The notes beneath the pieces are model-generated. The model ran no database searches, was not told the DNA's origin, and worked only from the letters and a program-made list of their open reading frames with translations. Below, piece by piece: positions 52,097-61,704 of a stretch of DNA of 64,000 bases. Origin of the DNA: Solirubrobacterales bacterium (GTDB taxonomy: Bacteria > Actinomycetota > Thermoleophilia > Solirubrobacterales > 70-9); the NCBI GenBank assembly GCA_021155855.1, contig JAJNAZ010000009.1:1-64000 (forward strand). The letters run 5' to 3'. A program made the position numbers and the translations under genes. Positions within the stretch are counted from its first letter, which is position 1; each line of letters begins with the position of its first letter.

Positions 52097-54016
52097 TTGC
52101 AACTACTGACGATCGAACACTTGATCACGGGCGCAGTTGCGGCCAGCTGCGTGGGCCTGGCCCTCGCCGAGGGGGCGTTCGAGCCGACGGCGTTCGCGGC
52201 CGCCGGCCTGGTCGCCTGGACCGCCACGGTGATCGGACTGGCTGCGGGCGTCGTGCCGCGCTCGCGGCCGCCGGGCCCGGCGATCGCCGCCGGTCTCTGC
52301 CTCGGTTGCTTCGCGGCCTTGGTCGCGGTCTCGATGATCTGGGCGAGCGACGACGGCCGCGCCTTCGAGGACGTGGTCCGTGCGCTCGCCTACCTCGGGG
52401 TCTTCGTGCTCGTGGTCGTCGCCTCTCGCCGGGGCGGAGCGCGCGCCTGGCTGGCCGGCCTCGCGCTTGGACTGGTGATCGTCGGCGCGATCGCGCTTGT
52501 GGCGCGCTTCGTACCCGGTCCGTTCGGCGATCCGGACGCCGACATCGGCGCGACTCTGCCCGCCGCGCTCGGCCGGCTCACATATCCGATCGGTTACTGG
52601 AACGGCCTCGCGGCGGCGATGGCCACGGCGACCGTGCTGCTGGCCTGGTTCGGAGCCCACGGCGCCGGCCCACGGGCCCGGGCGCTCGCGGTCGGCTCGC
52701 TGCCGCTGGCGATCCTCGCGCTGTGGGCGACCGACTCGCGCGGCGGGATCATCGCGGCGCTGCTCGCCTTCGTGGTGCTCGTCTGGGTCGGACCCGGCCG
52801 CGCTCGGCTGGTCGGCTGCCTCGGCCTCGGGCTCGCCGGGGGCATCGCCCTCGTCGCGATCGCCGAGGGGCGCGAAGAGCTCTTCGACCAGCCGGGGACC
52901 CCTCTGGCGACCGACCAGGGAGAGGTGATGCTGTTACTCACCGTCGGCGTGCTGCTCGCCACCGGCCTCGCCCGCTTCGCGCTCGACCGGCCGCTGGCGC
53001 GCCTAGCGGTCCCGCGGGCGGCCTGGCGCGGGGTGATCGCGCTCGCCGCCGTCGCCACGATCGTGGTCCTGGCGGCCTCCGACCCGGTGCAGCGCTGGGA
53101 GGAGTTCAAGCAGCCGCCGCAGGGCACCGAGCTCACCGAGGGCGGCTCCGACCTGCTGCGGGGGGGTGGCAGTGGGCGCTACCAGTTCTGGTCTGCGGCC
53201 GCCGACGCGTTCGCGGAAGCGCCCGCCGCGGGCATTGGATCGAGCGACTACGGCCCCTACTGGCTCGAGCACCGCGAGGTCCCGCTGGTCGCCACCCGCG
53301 CCCACTCGCTGCTCTTCGAGACCCTGGCCGAGCTCGGGATCGCCGGGGTGGCGCTGATCCTCGGCTTCTTCGGCGTTGCCGCCGTCACCGGCGTCCGGCG
53401 TTGTCTGACCAGCGATCACATCGCCGAGCTCGGGGCCGCGCTCGCGGTGCTGCTGGTCGGCTTCGCCGTCACGGCCGTCGATTGGACCTGGGACCTGCCG
53501 GCCGTCCTCGTCCCCACGGTGGTCGCCGCGGCGCTGCTCACCGGGCCGGCGACGCGGGCGGCCTCCGGGACAGAGACCAGCGGCGTCTTCGGAACCGCGT
53601 CGAGCCGTCGCCGGTTCGCCGGCGGCGTCGCGGTCCTGCTCGTCGCCTGGGCCTCCATCTGCGCCTCCGGGCTGCTGCTGTTCGCCGACCACACGCTCGA
53701 GGCGAGTCGCGACAAGGCGGCTGCCGGTGACCTCGACGGTGCGATCGAGGCGGCCAACGACGCGATCGACCTGCAGCCCTGGGCAGCGGAGCCGCGCACC
53801 CAGCTCGCCCTGCTCTACGAGCGCGGCCGCGACTATCCGGCGGCACGGGAGGCGATCGCCGAGGCGATCGCGCGCGACTCGCGTGACTTCGAGCTCTACC
53901 TGCTCGCCGCGCGGTTCGCGTTCGAGGACGGCGACGGCGCCGAGGCGGAGGCCAACTCGGCGCGCGCCGCGGAGCTCAACCCGCTCGACGCGGAGCTAAG
54001 GCGGTCGGAGCAGTAG
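52097..54016 (+). CDS. O-antigen ligase/polymerase-like membrane protein with C-terminal TPRs
   Basis: A 639-aa protein starting at TTG 52097. About 12 membrane helices up to residue 535; the large extracytoplasmic loop carries GRYQFWSAAADAFAEAPAAG, SSDYGPYWLEH and ATRAHSLLFETLAELG, the family motif with conserved His. The last 95 residues are TPR-like (AIEAANDAIDLQPWAAEPRT, YERGRDYPAAREAIAEAIAR). Members of this Wzy/WaaL superfamily polymerise or transfer lipid-linked glycans. It opens the polysaccharide locus, divergent from the Ser-Gly protein. Confidence 0.88.
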   Translation: MQLLTIEHLITGAVAASCVGLALAEGAFEPTAFAAAGLVAWTATVIGLAAGVVPRSRPPGPAIAAGLCLGCFAALVAVSMIWASDDGRAFEDVVRALAYLGVFVLVVVASRRGGARAWLAGLALGLVIVGAIALVARFVPGPFGDPDADIGATLPAALGRLTYPIGYWNGLAAAMATATVLLAWFGAHGAGPRARALAVGSLPLAILALWATDSRGGIIAALLAFVVLVWVGPGRARLVGCLGLGLAGGIALVAIAEGREELFDQPGTPLATDQGEVMLLLTVGVLLATGLARFALDRPLARLAVPRAAWRGVIALAAVATIVVLAASDPVQRWEEFKQPPQGTELTEGGSDLLRGGGSGRYQFWSAAADAFAEAPAAGIGSSDYGPYWLEHREVPLVATRAHSLLFETLAELGIAGVALILGFFGVAAVTGVRRCLTSDHIAELGAALAVLLVGFAVTAVDWTWDLPAVLVPTVVAAALLTGPATRAASGTETSGVFGTASSRRRFAGGVAVLLVAWASICASGLLLFADHTLEASRDKAAAGDLDGAIEAANDAIDLQPWAAEPRTQLALLYERGRDYPAAREAIAEAIARDSRDFELYLLAARFAFEDGDGAEAEANSARAAELNPLDAELRRSEQ

Positions 54017-54093
54017 CCGCGCGGGCGCGGAGTCGGTGAGGGCTCGCTGCCGGTCGGGCAGGTGGGGAAGATGCAGCGCCGTCGGCGCCGCGC

Positions 54094-55002
54094 CTACCCC
54101 GCTCCGTCTGGCGCCGGCGACGGCGCCAGCGGCAGGCGCTCGGCGAGCCAGCGGTAGCGATCGCCGGCGGGGTCGAAGGGCGGGTTCACCTGCTCGAGCG
54201 CGTCCGGGAGCTGGAACCAGAGCCGGTAGTGGAGATGGACGATCGTCGCGAGGTCGAGGTCGCGAGCCTCGGGGGCGAGCGCCTGGCGGTGGGGGACGGG
54301 GTAGTTGTAGGCGTCGGAGAGGATCCGGACCCGATCGTGGACGGTGGCGGCGACGCCGGCCCAGCTGAGCTGGTCCATGAACTGCGGCCAGCGCTTCTGC
54401 ACGATCTCCGCATCGAAGAGGCGGTTGAGCGCCCGCTCCCAGGCATCGAACAGGCCGGCGCTGCGGCGGACCGCAATCAGGCCGCTGTTCCAGTACGCCC
54501 GGATCTTCACCTGGCCGACCGTGGTCTCGGTGAACGGTCGCTCCCTGACCCCGAGCTCGGCATACATCTTGCGCCAGAAGGGCTCGGTCTTGCCCTTGCC
54601 CTTCGACCCCGCGATCCGCCGGTCGACTGGCCGCACGGCCGCCAACCAGTCACCGGTCTCGAACTCGGCGGGCTCGTTGAGGAAGACGCTGTCCGTGTCG
54701 GTGAACACGAGCGTCTCGTGGTCGAGCTCGCGCTCCGCCCAGGCCGAGACGCTGACCTTGTTGAAGGTGGGAATGTCCGCGAAGCGGTCGACGAGCGGGT
54801 CTGTGATCAGCGTCGTCCCGAGCTCGACGAGGCGCTCGGCGGTGGCCGGCTCAGGCTCGTGGCCGGGCCGCGGCGCGAACGCGTACACCGGCGCCTCGGC
54901 CAGGGAGCCTCCCCAGGTGCGCAGGCTCTCGAGCAGCAGCAGCGCCTCGCCCTCGAGCCTGCCGCGCTCGACGCAGATCAAGAATGCGACATCGGCGCTC
55001 AA
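54094..55002 (-). CDS. Glycosyltransferase-like (nucleotide-diphospho-sugar fold) protein
   Basis: A 302-aa protein with the look of a GT-A enzyme: VAFLICVERGRLEGEALLLL at the start, a DxD-like VFTDTDSVFLNEPAE, YWNSGLIAVRRSAGLFDAWE and a late FMDQLSWAGVAA. Exact family not certain (GT8-like or a nucleotide-sugar-binding relative). Start uncertain: the TTG at 55002 has GGAG too close for a good site. The open frame further upstream overlaps the divergent transferase gene and is rejected. Located opposite the O-antigen ligase gene, convergent. Confidence 0.75.
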   Translation of the reverse strand: MSADVAFLICVERGRLEGEALLLLESLRTWGGSLAEAPVYAFAPRPGHEPEPATAERLVELGTTLITDPLVDRFADIPTFNKVSVSAWAERELDHETLVFTDTDSVFLNEPAEFETGDWLAAVRPVDRRIAGSKGKGKTEPFWRKMYAELGVRERPFTETTVGQVKIRAYWNSGLIAVRRSAGLFDAWERALNRLFDAEIVQKRWPQFMDQLSWAGVAATVHDRVRILSDAYNYPVPHRQALAPEARDLDLATIVHLHYRLWFQLPDALEQVNPPFDPAGDRYRWLAERLPLAPSPAPDGAG

Positions 55003-55080
55003 GCTCCGGGAGCGTAGGAGAATCCGCTCAGCGACGCGATCTTCGCATCGTTTGGCCGTTCGCCGGGTTAGGCTGTTCGA

Positions 55081-56445
55081 ATGGCCATCGACGGTCCCGC
55101 TCCTGCCGAGGACCAGGGCGGCCGGGGAGCCGCCCCTCGGTCGCGGTTCTGGCGCGACGCCCTGCGTCGCCGCCTGCTCGCGCTGGCCGACCTCGCCGCC
55201 GCCTCGGTCGCTAGCGTCGTCGTCGCCTCGTCGTCGGCGGACGCATTCTGGGCGCTGGCGTTGCTGCCCGCCTGGATCGTGATCGCGAAGCTGATCGGTC
55301 TCTATGACCGCGACCACGCCGCGATCCGTCATCTGACCTTCGACGAGCTGCCGGCCCTGATCGCCTGGGCGGGCGCCGGGGTCGCGCTGCTCGCCCTGGT
55401 CCTGCCCCAGACCCCCGCGGGCGAGGTCGCCCCACCGTCGGCGCTGGAGGCCTTCCTGGTCGCCGCGGTCGGCGCCCTGCTGCTGCGCGCCGTCGCGCGC
55501 TGGACCTGGCGGCGCACCACTCCGCCCGAGGTGACCGCGGTCGTCGGCGACGGCGACCTCGCCGAGATGATCCGGCGCAAGCTCCAGCTCTTCCCGGACA
55601 TGCACCTGAGCCTGGTCGACGGCGCCGAGCGGCCTTTCGGCGAGCTGATCGAGGAGACCGACCGGGTGATCTTCGCCTCCGACCGGATGGAGCCGGGCGA
55701 GGTCGGAGACCTGGTCGAGGTCTGCCGCGAGCGCCAAGTGAAGCTGAGCGTGATCTCGCCACTGCGCGGACGCGCCGGGCCCGTGCGGCTGTCGCGGGTC
55801 GCCGACCTGCCGGTGCTCGAGTACGAGACCTGGGACCCGTCGCGCTCGACGGCAATGATCAAGCGCGGCTTCGATCTCGTCGTCTCCTCGTTCGGGCTCC
55901 TGCTCACGGCGCCGCTCTTCCCCCTGATCGCGCTTGCGATCCGGCTCGACTCCCGGGGGCCGATTCTCTTCTCTCAGGTCCGCGCCGGGCTCGACGGGAG
56001 GCCGTTCGGGATGCACAAGTTCCGCACCATGGTCGCCGACGCCGAGGACCGTCTCGGTGACGTGGTCCAGTTCGACGACCTGCGCGAGCCGATGTTCAAG
56101 CTCTCCTCCGATCCCCGGGTGACCCGCGTCGGCCGGGTACTGCGCCGCCTCAGCCTCGACGAGCTGCCCCAGCTGTGGAACGTCCTCCGGGGCGAGATGA
56201 GCATCGTCGGGCCCCGGCCCGAGCAGGTCGAGCTGGTCGAGCGCTACCGGCCCGAGCACCGCTTCCGGCTCAGCGTCAAGCCCGGGATCACCGGGCCGAT
56301 GCAGGTCTTCGGCCGCGGCGACCTCACCTTCCACGAGCGGCTCGCGGTCGAGCTCGACTACATCGAGAACGTCTCGCTCGCCCGCGATCTGCGGATTCTC
56401 GCCGAGACGGTGCCGGTGGCGCTCAAGGGCTCTGGCGCCTACTGA
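55081..56445 (+). CDS. Polyprenyl glycosylphosphotransferase (exopolysaccharide initiating enzyme)
   Basis: A 454-aa membrane enzyme that links the first sugar phosphate to undecaprenyl phosphate. N-terminal helices and a nucleotide-binding-like domain precede the C-terminal bacterial sugar transferase domain from about 255: KRGFDLVVSSFGLLLTAPLF, GMHKFRTMVADAEDRLGD, RRLSLDELPQLWNVLRGEMS and IVGPRPEQVELVERY. WbaP/CpsE-type. TAGGCT (55069-55074) 6 nt before the ATG indicates a leaderless transcript. First gene of the plus-strand polysaccharide operon. Confidence 0.94.
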   Translation: MAIDGPAPAEDQGGRGAAPRSRFWRDALRRRLLALADLAAASVASVVVASSSADAFWALALLPAWIVIAKLIGLYDRDHAAIRHLTFDELPALIAWAGAGVALLALVLPQTPAGEVAPPSALEAFLVAAVGALLLRAVARWTWRRTTPPEVTAVVGDGDLAEMIRRKLQLFPDMHLSLVDGAERPFGELIEETDRVIFASDRMEPGEVGDLVEVCRERQVKLSVISPLRGRAGPVRLSRVADLPVLEYETWDPSRSTAMIKRGFDLVVSSFGLLLTAPLFPLIALAIRLDSRGPILFSQVRAGLDGRPFGMHKFRTMVADAEDRLGDVVQFDDLREPMFKLSSDPRVTRVGRVLRRLSLDELPQLWNVLRGEMSIVGPRPEQVELVERYRPEHRFRLSVKPGITGPMQVFGRGDLTFHERLAVELDYIENVSLARDLRILAETVPVALKGSGAY

Positions 56446-56456
56446 GATCTGAGACC

Positions 56457-57410
56457 GTGACCGCCTCCTGCCCGGCCTGCGGCGCCGCTGCTATGCGCCG
56501 CTGGCGCCTCGCGACGGCCTCCGACCCGCAGCTCGCCGGCCGCCGCAGCTACGAGCTCGACCGCTGCCAAGCCTGCGGCAGCGCTACCACCGTGGACGCC
56601 GGCGATCCCGCGGCGGTGCTGTACGAGGGCGGCACCTATTCTGCTGAGCGCCGCGCGTTCGCGCCCCTGCTCGAGCCTCTGCGGCGGCTCGCCGAGCGCG
56701 ATCGCCTGCGCTTCCTCGCCGCGGTGCCCGAGGGAGCTCGCGTGCTCGAGGTCGGCGCAGGCGACGGCCGGTTCGTCGCCCTGCTCGCCGCGTCCGGCTA
56801 CGACGCCCGCGGAATCGAGCCCTCGGCGGGCGCCTGCGAGGCGGCCGCGAGCATCGGCGCCGAGGTCGTCAACGCGAGCGCCGAGAACGCGATGATCGAG
56901 TCCGGAGGCGAGGACGCGGTCGTGCTCTGGCATGCGCTCGAGCACGTCACCGAACCGCGGGCGACGGTGCTCAGGGCCCGCGACTGGCTCGCCCCCGGGG
57001 GCAGGCTGATCGCCGCCGTCCCCGACCTCGCCAGCATCCAGGCGCGGATCGGCGGTGATCGCTGGTTTCATCAAGACGTCCCGCGGCATCGCACCCACTT
57101 CACCCGCAAGGGACTGGTGCAACTGCTCGAGCGAAGCGGGCTGCGGGTCGTCCGGGTCAGCCACCTGCTGGTCGAGCAGAATCCGTTGGGCATGTGGCAG
57201 ACGATGCTCAATCGCCTCACCGGCGAGCGCGACTTCGCCTTTCGCCTGATCAAGCGCGACCTCGGCGGCGTCGCCTCGCCGGCGCTGGGGCGCGACCTGC
57301 TGATCACCGCGGTCGCCGGGCCGTTGCTCGTCCCGGTCGCGCTCGCGCTCGAGCTCGGCGCCGGCCTCGCCGGCCGCGGCGGATCGATGGTCGTCGAGGC
57401 GGTCCGTTGA
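56457..57410 (+). CDS. Class I SAM-dependent methyltransferase with N-terminal zinc-binding module
   Basis: A 317-aa enzyme. Two CPACG/CQACG knuckles at the N-terminus (TASCPACGAAAMRR, DRCQACGSATTV) form a zinc ribbon. Motif I is VLEVGAGDGRFVALLA, and LWHALEHVTEPRATVLRARD with WLAPGGRLIAAVPDL belong to Methyltransf_23. A hydrophobic C-terminal segment (LITAVAGPLLVPVALALELG) may bind lipid or membrane. Such proteins methylate sugars or quinone/lipid intermediates; in this locus a glycan methylation is plausible. GTG start 12 bp after the initiating transferase. Confidence 0.88.
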   Translation: MTASCPACGAAAMRRWRLATASDPQLAGRRSYELDRCQACGSATTVDAGDPAAVLYEGGTYSAERRAFAPLLEPLRRLAERDRLRFLAAVPEGARVLEVGAGDGRFVALLAASGYDARGIEPSAGACEAAASIGAEVVNASAENAMIESGGEDAVVLWHALEHVTEPRATVLRARDWLAPGGRLIAAVPDLASIQARIGGDRWFHQDVPRHRTHFTRKGLVQLLERSGLRVVRVSHLLVEQNPLGMWQTMLNRLTGERDFAFRLIKRDLGGVASPALGRDLLITAVAGPLLVPVALALELGAGLAGRGGSMVVEAVR

Positions 57411-59593
57411 GCGACCCCAGCGTGTCCGTCGTCGTGCCCACCGTGGGCGCCGCTCGGTTGGGGCCGCTGCTCGACTCGCTCGCCGCCCAGACCGCAGCGC
57501 ATCAGGCGATCGTCGTCGACAACGGGTCCCGGGACGGCTCCGTCGCGGCCCTCTGTGAGCGCCACGACACGGTCGAGGTGCTGCGCCTGGAGGCCAATGC
57601 CGGCTACTCGCGGGCCTGCAACCTGGGCGCCCAGCGTGGCGACGGCGATGTCCTCGTGCTTCTGAACGACGACTGCGTCTGCGATCCGGGCTTCATCGCC
57701 GCGATCGCCGCCCCGATCGACGTTGCCGGGGGGGTCGCGATGGCCGCCGGGGTGATGCGCGATTGGACCGATCCCGCGCTGATCGACAGCGCCGGCATGG
57801 AGCTCGACCGCACCCTGCTGGTCAATGACTATCTCAACGGCGAGCCGGTCTCGCGGCTCGACGGCGGGGTGGCCGATCCGATCGGCCCGTCGGGCGCCGC
57901 GGCCGCCTTCGACCGCGCGACGTTCCTCGAAGCCGGCGGCTTCGACGAGCGGCTGTTCGCCTACTGGGAGGACGTCGATCTGGTGCTCCGGCTGCGGCGC
58001 CGGGGCTACCGCTGCACGCTCGCAGCCGGTGCCCGCGGCGTCCACCAGCACTCCGCCACGCTCGGCTCCGGGTCGGCTCGCAAGAACTACCTGATGGGCT
58101 TCGGGCGTGGTTACGTGCTCCGCAAGTGGCGCGTGCTGAGCGCCGGCCGGATCGCCGGCGTGCTCCTGCGCGACGGCGTCCTCTGCGCGGGACAGGCAGT
58201 CGTCGACCGCAACATCGCAGGGTTGCGCGGTCGCCTCGACGGATATCGGGCTGCGACCCCGGTCGAGTCTTACCCGGTCGAGCTCGAGAGTGCCCCGCAG
58301 GCAGGCGCCGCCGCGAATTTGATCAGACGGGTTCGCCGCCGCTCCCGTCTGAGCCGGCGCTCCGCCGGCCGCCCGCTGCGAACGCTGGCCGTCTTCCACC
58401 TCGCCCACACCAGCGGCCCCTCGCGCTCGCTCGAGGCCGAGCTCACCTGGCTCGCGAGCGAGGGCTCGCTCGACGTCGTCGTTCCGGGGCCCGGCAGTGT
58501 CGAGGAGGCACTGGGCGGGGTCGCCGAGGTGCTCCACCGCGACTTCGAGGCGCTCACGGCGCCGTCGCGCGGACGGGGTGGACTGAGCGGCACCACGGTA
58601 CGGCTCTGGCGAGAGCTGCGGGCGTTTCGGCGCCTGATCCGCGACCGGCGCCCGGACCTGGTGGTGGTCGTCACCTCGATGCTGCCCGCGGCCTCGATCG
58701 CGGCCGCGTTCGAGCGGGTGCCGACGCTCATCTACTGCGGCGAGCTCTTCGATCGCGGCTACGGGACCGGCCCGATCCGCGCCATCGCCGGCCGGGGGTT
58801 GGCGGCGCTCACGGGACGGCTCGCCGACGGGATCGTCGCCTGCTCGGAGGCGGTGGCCCTGCAGTTCGCCGGCACCGCACCTTCGGTGCTCGAGGTCGTC
58901 TATCCGCCGATCTCCGACAGCTATGGCGCCGGTGACGGCCCGGCGTTTCGGGCCCGGCATGGGATCGCGGCCGACGCGCCGCTGCTCGCCACCGCCGGCT
59001 ATCTGACCGAGGGCCGCGGCCAGGACACCCTCATCCGCGCGATGCCGGCCGTCCTCGCCGCCGCACCGCGGAGCCGGCTGGTGATCGCCGGCGAGCCCTT
59101 CCCGCGCCCCCAGGACCACGCCTATCGCCGATATCTGGTCGATCTGATCGCCCAGCTCGAGCTGCAGGACGCCGTCGTCCTCTGCGGCTTCGTCGATCGG
59201 ATCGTCGACGTCTATGCCGCTGCCGCGGTGGTTGTCAATCCCGCCCGGGTCAACGAGGCCTTCGGCCGGGTGCCGTTCGAGGCGGCGATCGCCGGCTGCC
59301 CCGCCGTGGCCACCCGGGTCGGCGCCGTGCCCGAGGTGCTGCGCGACGGCGACTCGGCGCTGCTCGTGGCCCCCGACCAGCCGGCCGAGCTGGCGGCGGC
59401 GGTGCTGCGGCTGCTCGGCGACGAGCGGCTCGCGGCGGACCTCGTCGCCGGCGCCCGGCGGGTGGTCGCCGACCGCCTGACGCCGGCCCGCAGCCTGGCC
59501 GGCTTTCGCCGCGCGGTCGAGGCGACTCTCGGCAGCGCGGTCCCGAAGCGGGCGGCTACAGCTCCTCAGCCACCCGCGGCGCCATCCGGTTGA
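57407..59593 (+). CDS. Bifunctional glycosyltransferase, GT2-GT4 fusion
   Basis: A 728-aa protein. Residues 1-300 are GT2: SVSVVVPTVGAARLGPLLDS, VVDNGSRDGSVAAL, VLLNDDCVCDPGF, EAGGFDERLFAYWEDVDLVL. Residues 330-728 are GT4: LAVFHLAHTSGPSRSLEAEL, PTLIYCGELFDRG, GYLTEGRGQDTLIRAMPAVL, VNEAFGRVPFEAAIAGCPAV. The TTG start overlaps the methyltransferase stop (TTGA). It probably adds two successive sugars. The end overlaps the convergent ABC permease gene by 38 bp, inside its last codons. Confidence 0.9.
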   Translation: MSDPSVSVVVPTVGAARLGPLLDSLAAQTAAHQAIVVDNGSRDGSVAALCERHDTVEVLRLEANAGYSRACNLGAQRGDGDVLVLLNDDCVCDPGFIAAIAAPIDVAGGVAMAAGVMRDWTDPALIDSAGMELDRTLLVNDYLNGEPVSRLDGGVADPIGPSGAAAAFDRATFLEAGGFDERLFAYWEDVDLVLRLRRRGYRCTLAAGARGVHQHSATLGSGSARKNYLMGFGRGYVLRKWRVLSAGRIAGVLLRDGVLCAGQAVVDRNIAGLRGRLDGYRAATPVESYPVELESAPQAGAAANLIRRVRRRSRLSRRSAGRPLRTLAVFHLAHTSGPSRSLEAELTWLASEGSLDVVVPGPGSVEEALGGVAEVLHRDFEALTAPSRGRGGLSGTTVRLWRELRAFRRLIRDRRPDLVVVVTSMLPAASIAAAFERVPTLIYCGELFDRGYGTGPIRAIAGRGLAALTGRLADGIVACSEAVALQFAGTAPSVLEVVYPPISDSYGAGDGPAFRARHGIAADAPLLATAGYLTEGRGQDTLIRAMPAVLAAAPRSRLVIAGEPFPRPQDHAYRRYLVDLIAQLELQDAVVLCGFVDRIVDVYAAAAVVVNPARVNEAFGRVPFEAAIAGCPAVATRVGAVPEVLRDGDSALLVAPDQPAELAAAVLRLLGDERLAADLVAGARRVVADRLTPARSLAGFRRAVEATLGSAVPKRAATAPQPPAAPSG

Positions 59594-60407
59594 AGATCAG
59601 CGGCCCCGCGACGCAGACCGACGCCGCGATCAACAACGGGATGATCAAGAGCCACGGGTGAGCCGAGGTCGCCTCGATCGCCCCCTCCGCGTTCGGGTCG
59701 ATGATCCACTCGCGCGTCTGCAGGAACAGGGGCGTCAGCGGGTTGAGCAGGATCAGGTCGCGGAAGACACCGTGCACGATCTCGATCGGATAGAGGATCG
59801 GCGCTGCGTAGAAGAGCATCGTCGAGAGCACCGCCCAGAGGATCCCGATGTCGCGGACGCGCACGTAGATCGCCGAGAGCAGCATCGCGCATGCGGTCGT
59901 CAGCACCCCGAGCGCGGTCAGGATCACCGGCAGCAGCAGCCAGGTCCACACCGGGTCGACCCCGTAGGCGATCAAGAAGACGAAGACGACGATCAGGCTG
60001 AGCCCGGTGTGCATCGCGTTCGTGAGCACGACCGAGAGCGGGATCACCAGCCGCGGGAACTGCATCTTGCGCACCATGCTCTCGTTGACCACCACCGAGG
60101 TGGAGGCCTGCTGGGTGGCCTGGGCGAAGAACTCGAACAACAGGATGTTGAGCAGCAGCATCGCCGGGTAGTTCTCGACCTCGCTGCCGAGCCGGAAGAC
60201 CTGCGTGAAGACGACCAGCAGGATCCCGAAGATCAGCAGCGGTCGCACGAACGACCACACGAAGCCGAGCGCCGTGCCGTGATAGCCGAGCTTGAACTCG
60301 GTCACCGCGCTGAGCCAGAGCAGGTCGAAGAAGCGCCGCACGCCGCCGCCGAGTGCCGACGGGCCGCGGATTTCCTGCAACTCGGCGCGCTGCGCGGGGG
60401 CGGTCAC
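59556..60407 (-). CDS. ABC-2 type polysaccharide exporter permease (Wzm/TagG-like)
   Basis: Six-helix export permease of 283 aa: FVRPLLIFGILLVVFTQVFR, MLLLNILLFEFFAQATQQAS, LIVVFVFLIAYGVD, LLLPVILTALGVLTTACAML, SAIYVRVRDIGILWAVLSTM and LIIPLLIAASVCVAGPLIF. GTG at 60407 overlaps the ATPase stop (TAGTG). The larger open frame upstream is antisense-like N-terminal extension and lies inside the ATPase gene. It should move lipid-linked glycan across the membrane together with the ATPase. Confidence 0.93.
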   Translation of the reverse strand: MTAPAQRAELQEIRGPSALGGGVRRFFDLLWLSAVTEFKLGYHGTALGFVWSFVRPLLIFGILLVVFTQVFRLGSEVENYPAMLLLNILLFEFFAQATQQASTSVVVNESMVRKMQFPRLVIPLSVVLTNAMHTGLSLIVVFVFLIAYGVDPVWTWLLLPVILTALGVLTTACAMLLSAIYVRVRDIGILWAVLSTMLFYAAPILYPIEIVHGVFRDLILLNPLTPLFLQTREWIIDPNAEGAIEATSAHPWLLIIPLLIAASVCVAGPLIFNRMAPRVAEEL

Positions 60408-61681
60408 TACTCGCTCCCCTCCGCCGGCTCGACGGTCGTCTCGGCCGAGCACTCGAGCGCGACCACGCCACCGAAGCCGCGGGTTCCGTAGACGACGAAG
60501 TCGGCGGCGTTCTTGCGGAACGCGAGCGGGTCCTGCCCCTCGCTTCCACGGCCGACCGCGCAATGGACGTAGTAGTGGCCCTCGGCGAGCGGATTGCCGA
60601 TCCGCGCACGGATCCGCGCGCGCTCACCCGGCGCAAGCGCCTGGCGACCGTCGAGCCGGATCGGTTCCGGGGCGAAGATCAGCAGCCCGTCGGCGTTGAC
60701 GATCTGGAAGCCGAACACGGGCTCGGACAGCCGCCGCAAGGCCTCGACCACGATCTCGAGCGTGATCTCCTCGCCCTGGGCAAAGCCGCTCGCCGGCTCG
60801 CCGTTGGAGTCCGCCACCCCGGCGTCGACCACCCTGGCGTCGTGGGAGACGCTGTCGGCGCCCGGAGCGGCGGCCGGCGCGCGGCCGAAGTTGAGCTCCA
60901 GGTAGCGCCTCGCGACCCCGTCCGGCTCGCCGATGGTCTCGATCCGACCGCCCTCGAGCAGCAGGGCGCGATCGCAGTGGCGCTCGACCGCCGACATGTC
61001 ATGGGTGACGAGGACGATCGTGCGACCCTCGGCATGCAGGCGCGCGAAGGCGTCGAAGCACTTCCGCTGGAACGAGGCGTCGCCGACCGCGAGCACCTCG
61101 TCGATCAGCAGCACCTCGGCGTCGACGTGCGTCATCAGCGAGAAGCCGAGCCGGACCAGCATTCCCGAGGAGTAGTTCTTCAGCTTCATCTCGGTGAACT
61201 CGCCGAGCTCGGCGAACTCGATCACCTCGTCGAAGCGCGATCGGGCCTCCCGCGGCGTAAGTCCCATCATCACCCCGTTGAGGGCGACGTTCTCGCGCGC
61301 CGAGAGCTCGACGTTGAAGCCGACCCCGAGCTCGATGCAGGGCGCGACTCGGCCCGCGATCCTGATCGACCCGGCGTCGGCGCGATAGATGCTCGCGAGC
61401 AGCTTCAACAGGGTGCTCTTGCCCGATCCGTTGCGGCCGACGATGCCGAAGAACTCGCCGCTGGCGACCTCGAAATCGATTCCACGCAGGGCGCGCAGCT
61501 GGCGATACTCCGCCCGCGAGAAGAGCTGTGTTGCGCGCTCCTTCAGCGTTTCCACGCGCTGGGTCGGGATGCGGAACGTCTTCTCGACCCCGCGGACGTC
61601 GATCGCGAGCTCGCGCGTCTCGGTCGCCGGGACAGTGAGCATCGATGGGCTGCTCTGCGGGGCGCTGCTCCGGATGCTCAT
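60407..61681 (-). CDS. ABC exporter ATPase with C-terminal glycan-recognition domain (Wzt-like)
   Basis: A 424-aa ATPase. Walker A is GIVGRNGSGKSTLLKLLAS, signature KNYSSGMLVRLGFSLMTH, Walker B VLLIDEVLAVGDASFQRK, H-loop VTHDMSAVERHCD. From about residue 260 a beta-sandwich Wzt_C domain follows (FGRAPAAAPGADSVSHDA, FAQGEEITLEIVVEALRR, YYVHCAVGRGSEGQDPLAFR), which in Wzt recognises the glycan's terminal cap. Start is either ATG 61681 or TTG 61708, which overlaps the upstream stop as TTGA. Cotranscribed with the glycosyltransferase before it. Confidence 0.93.
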   Translation of the reverse strand: MSIRSSAPQSSPSMLTVPATETRELAIDVRGVEKTFRIPTQRVETLKERATQLFSRAEYRQLRALRGIDFEVASGEFFGIVGRNGSGKSTLLKLLASIYRADAGSIRIAGRVAPCIELGVGFNVELSARENVALNGVMMGLTPREARSRFDEVIEFAELGEFTEMKLKNYSSGMLVRLGFSLMTHVDAEVLLIDEVLAVGDASFQRKCFDAFARLHAEGRTIVLVTHDMSAVERHCDRALLLEGGRIETIGEPDGVARRYLELNFGRAPAAAPGADSVSHDARVVDAGVADSNGEPASGFAQGEEITLEIVVEALRRLSEPVFGFQIVNADGLLIFAPEPIRLDGRQALAPGERARIRARIGNPLAEGHYYVHCAVGRGSEGQDPLAFRKNAADFVVYGTRGFGGVVALECSAETTVEPAEGSE

Positions 61682-61704
61682 CTCGAAGCGGAGGCTAGCC
61701 GCTC

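Noticed and set aside
52103..54016. Multiple open frames on both strands within the O-antigen ligase gene
   Set aside because: Only the TTG-started plus-strand frame has membrane helices, the ligase motif and TPRs. The others are Arg/Ala-rich shadows.
54094..56334. A 746-codon frame extending the glycosyltransferase-like gene upstream to 56334
   Set aside because: The part above about 55002 is antisense to the polyprenyl glycosylphosphotransferase and has shadow composition. Only the C-terminal 302 residues look like protein.
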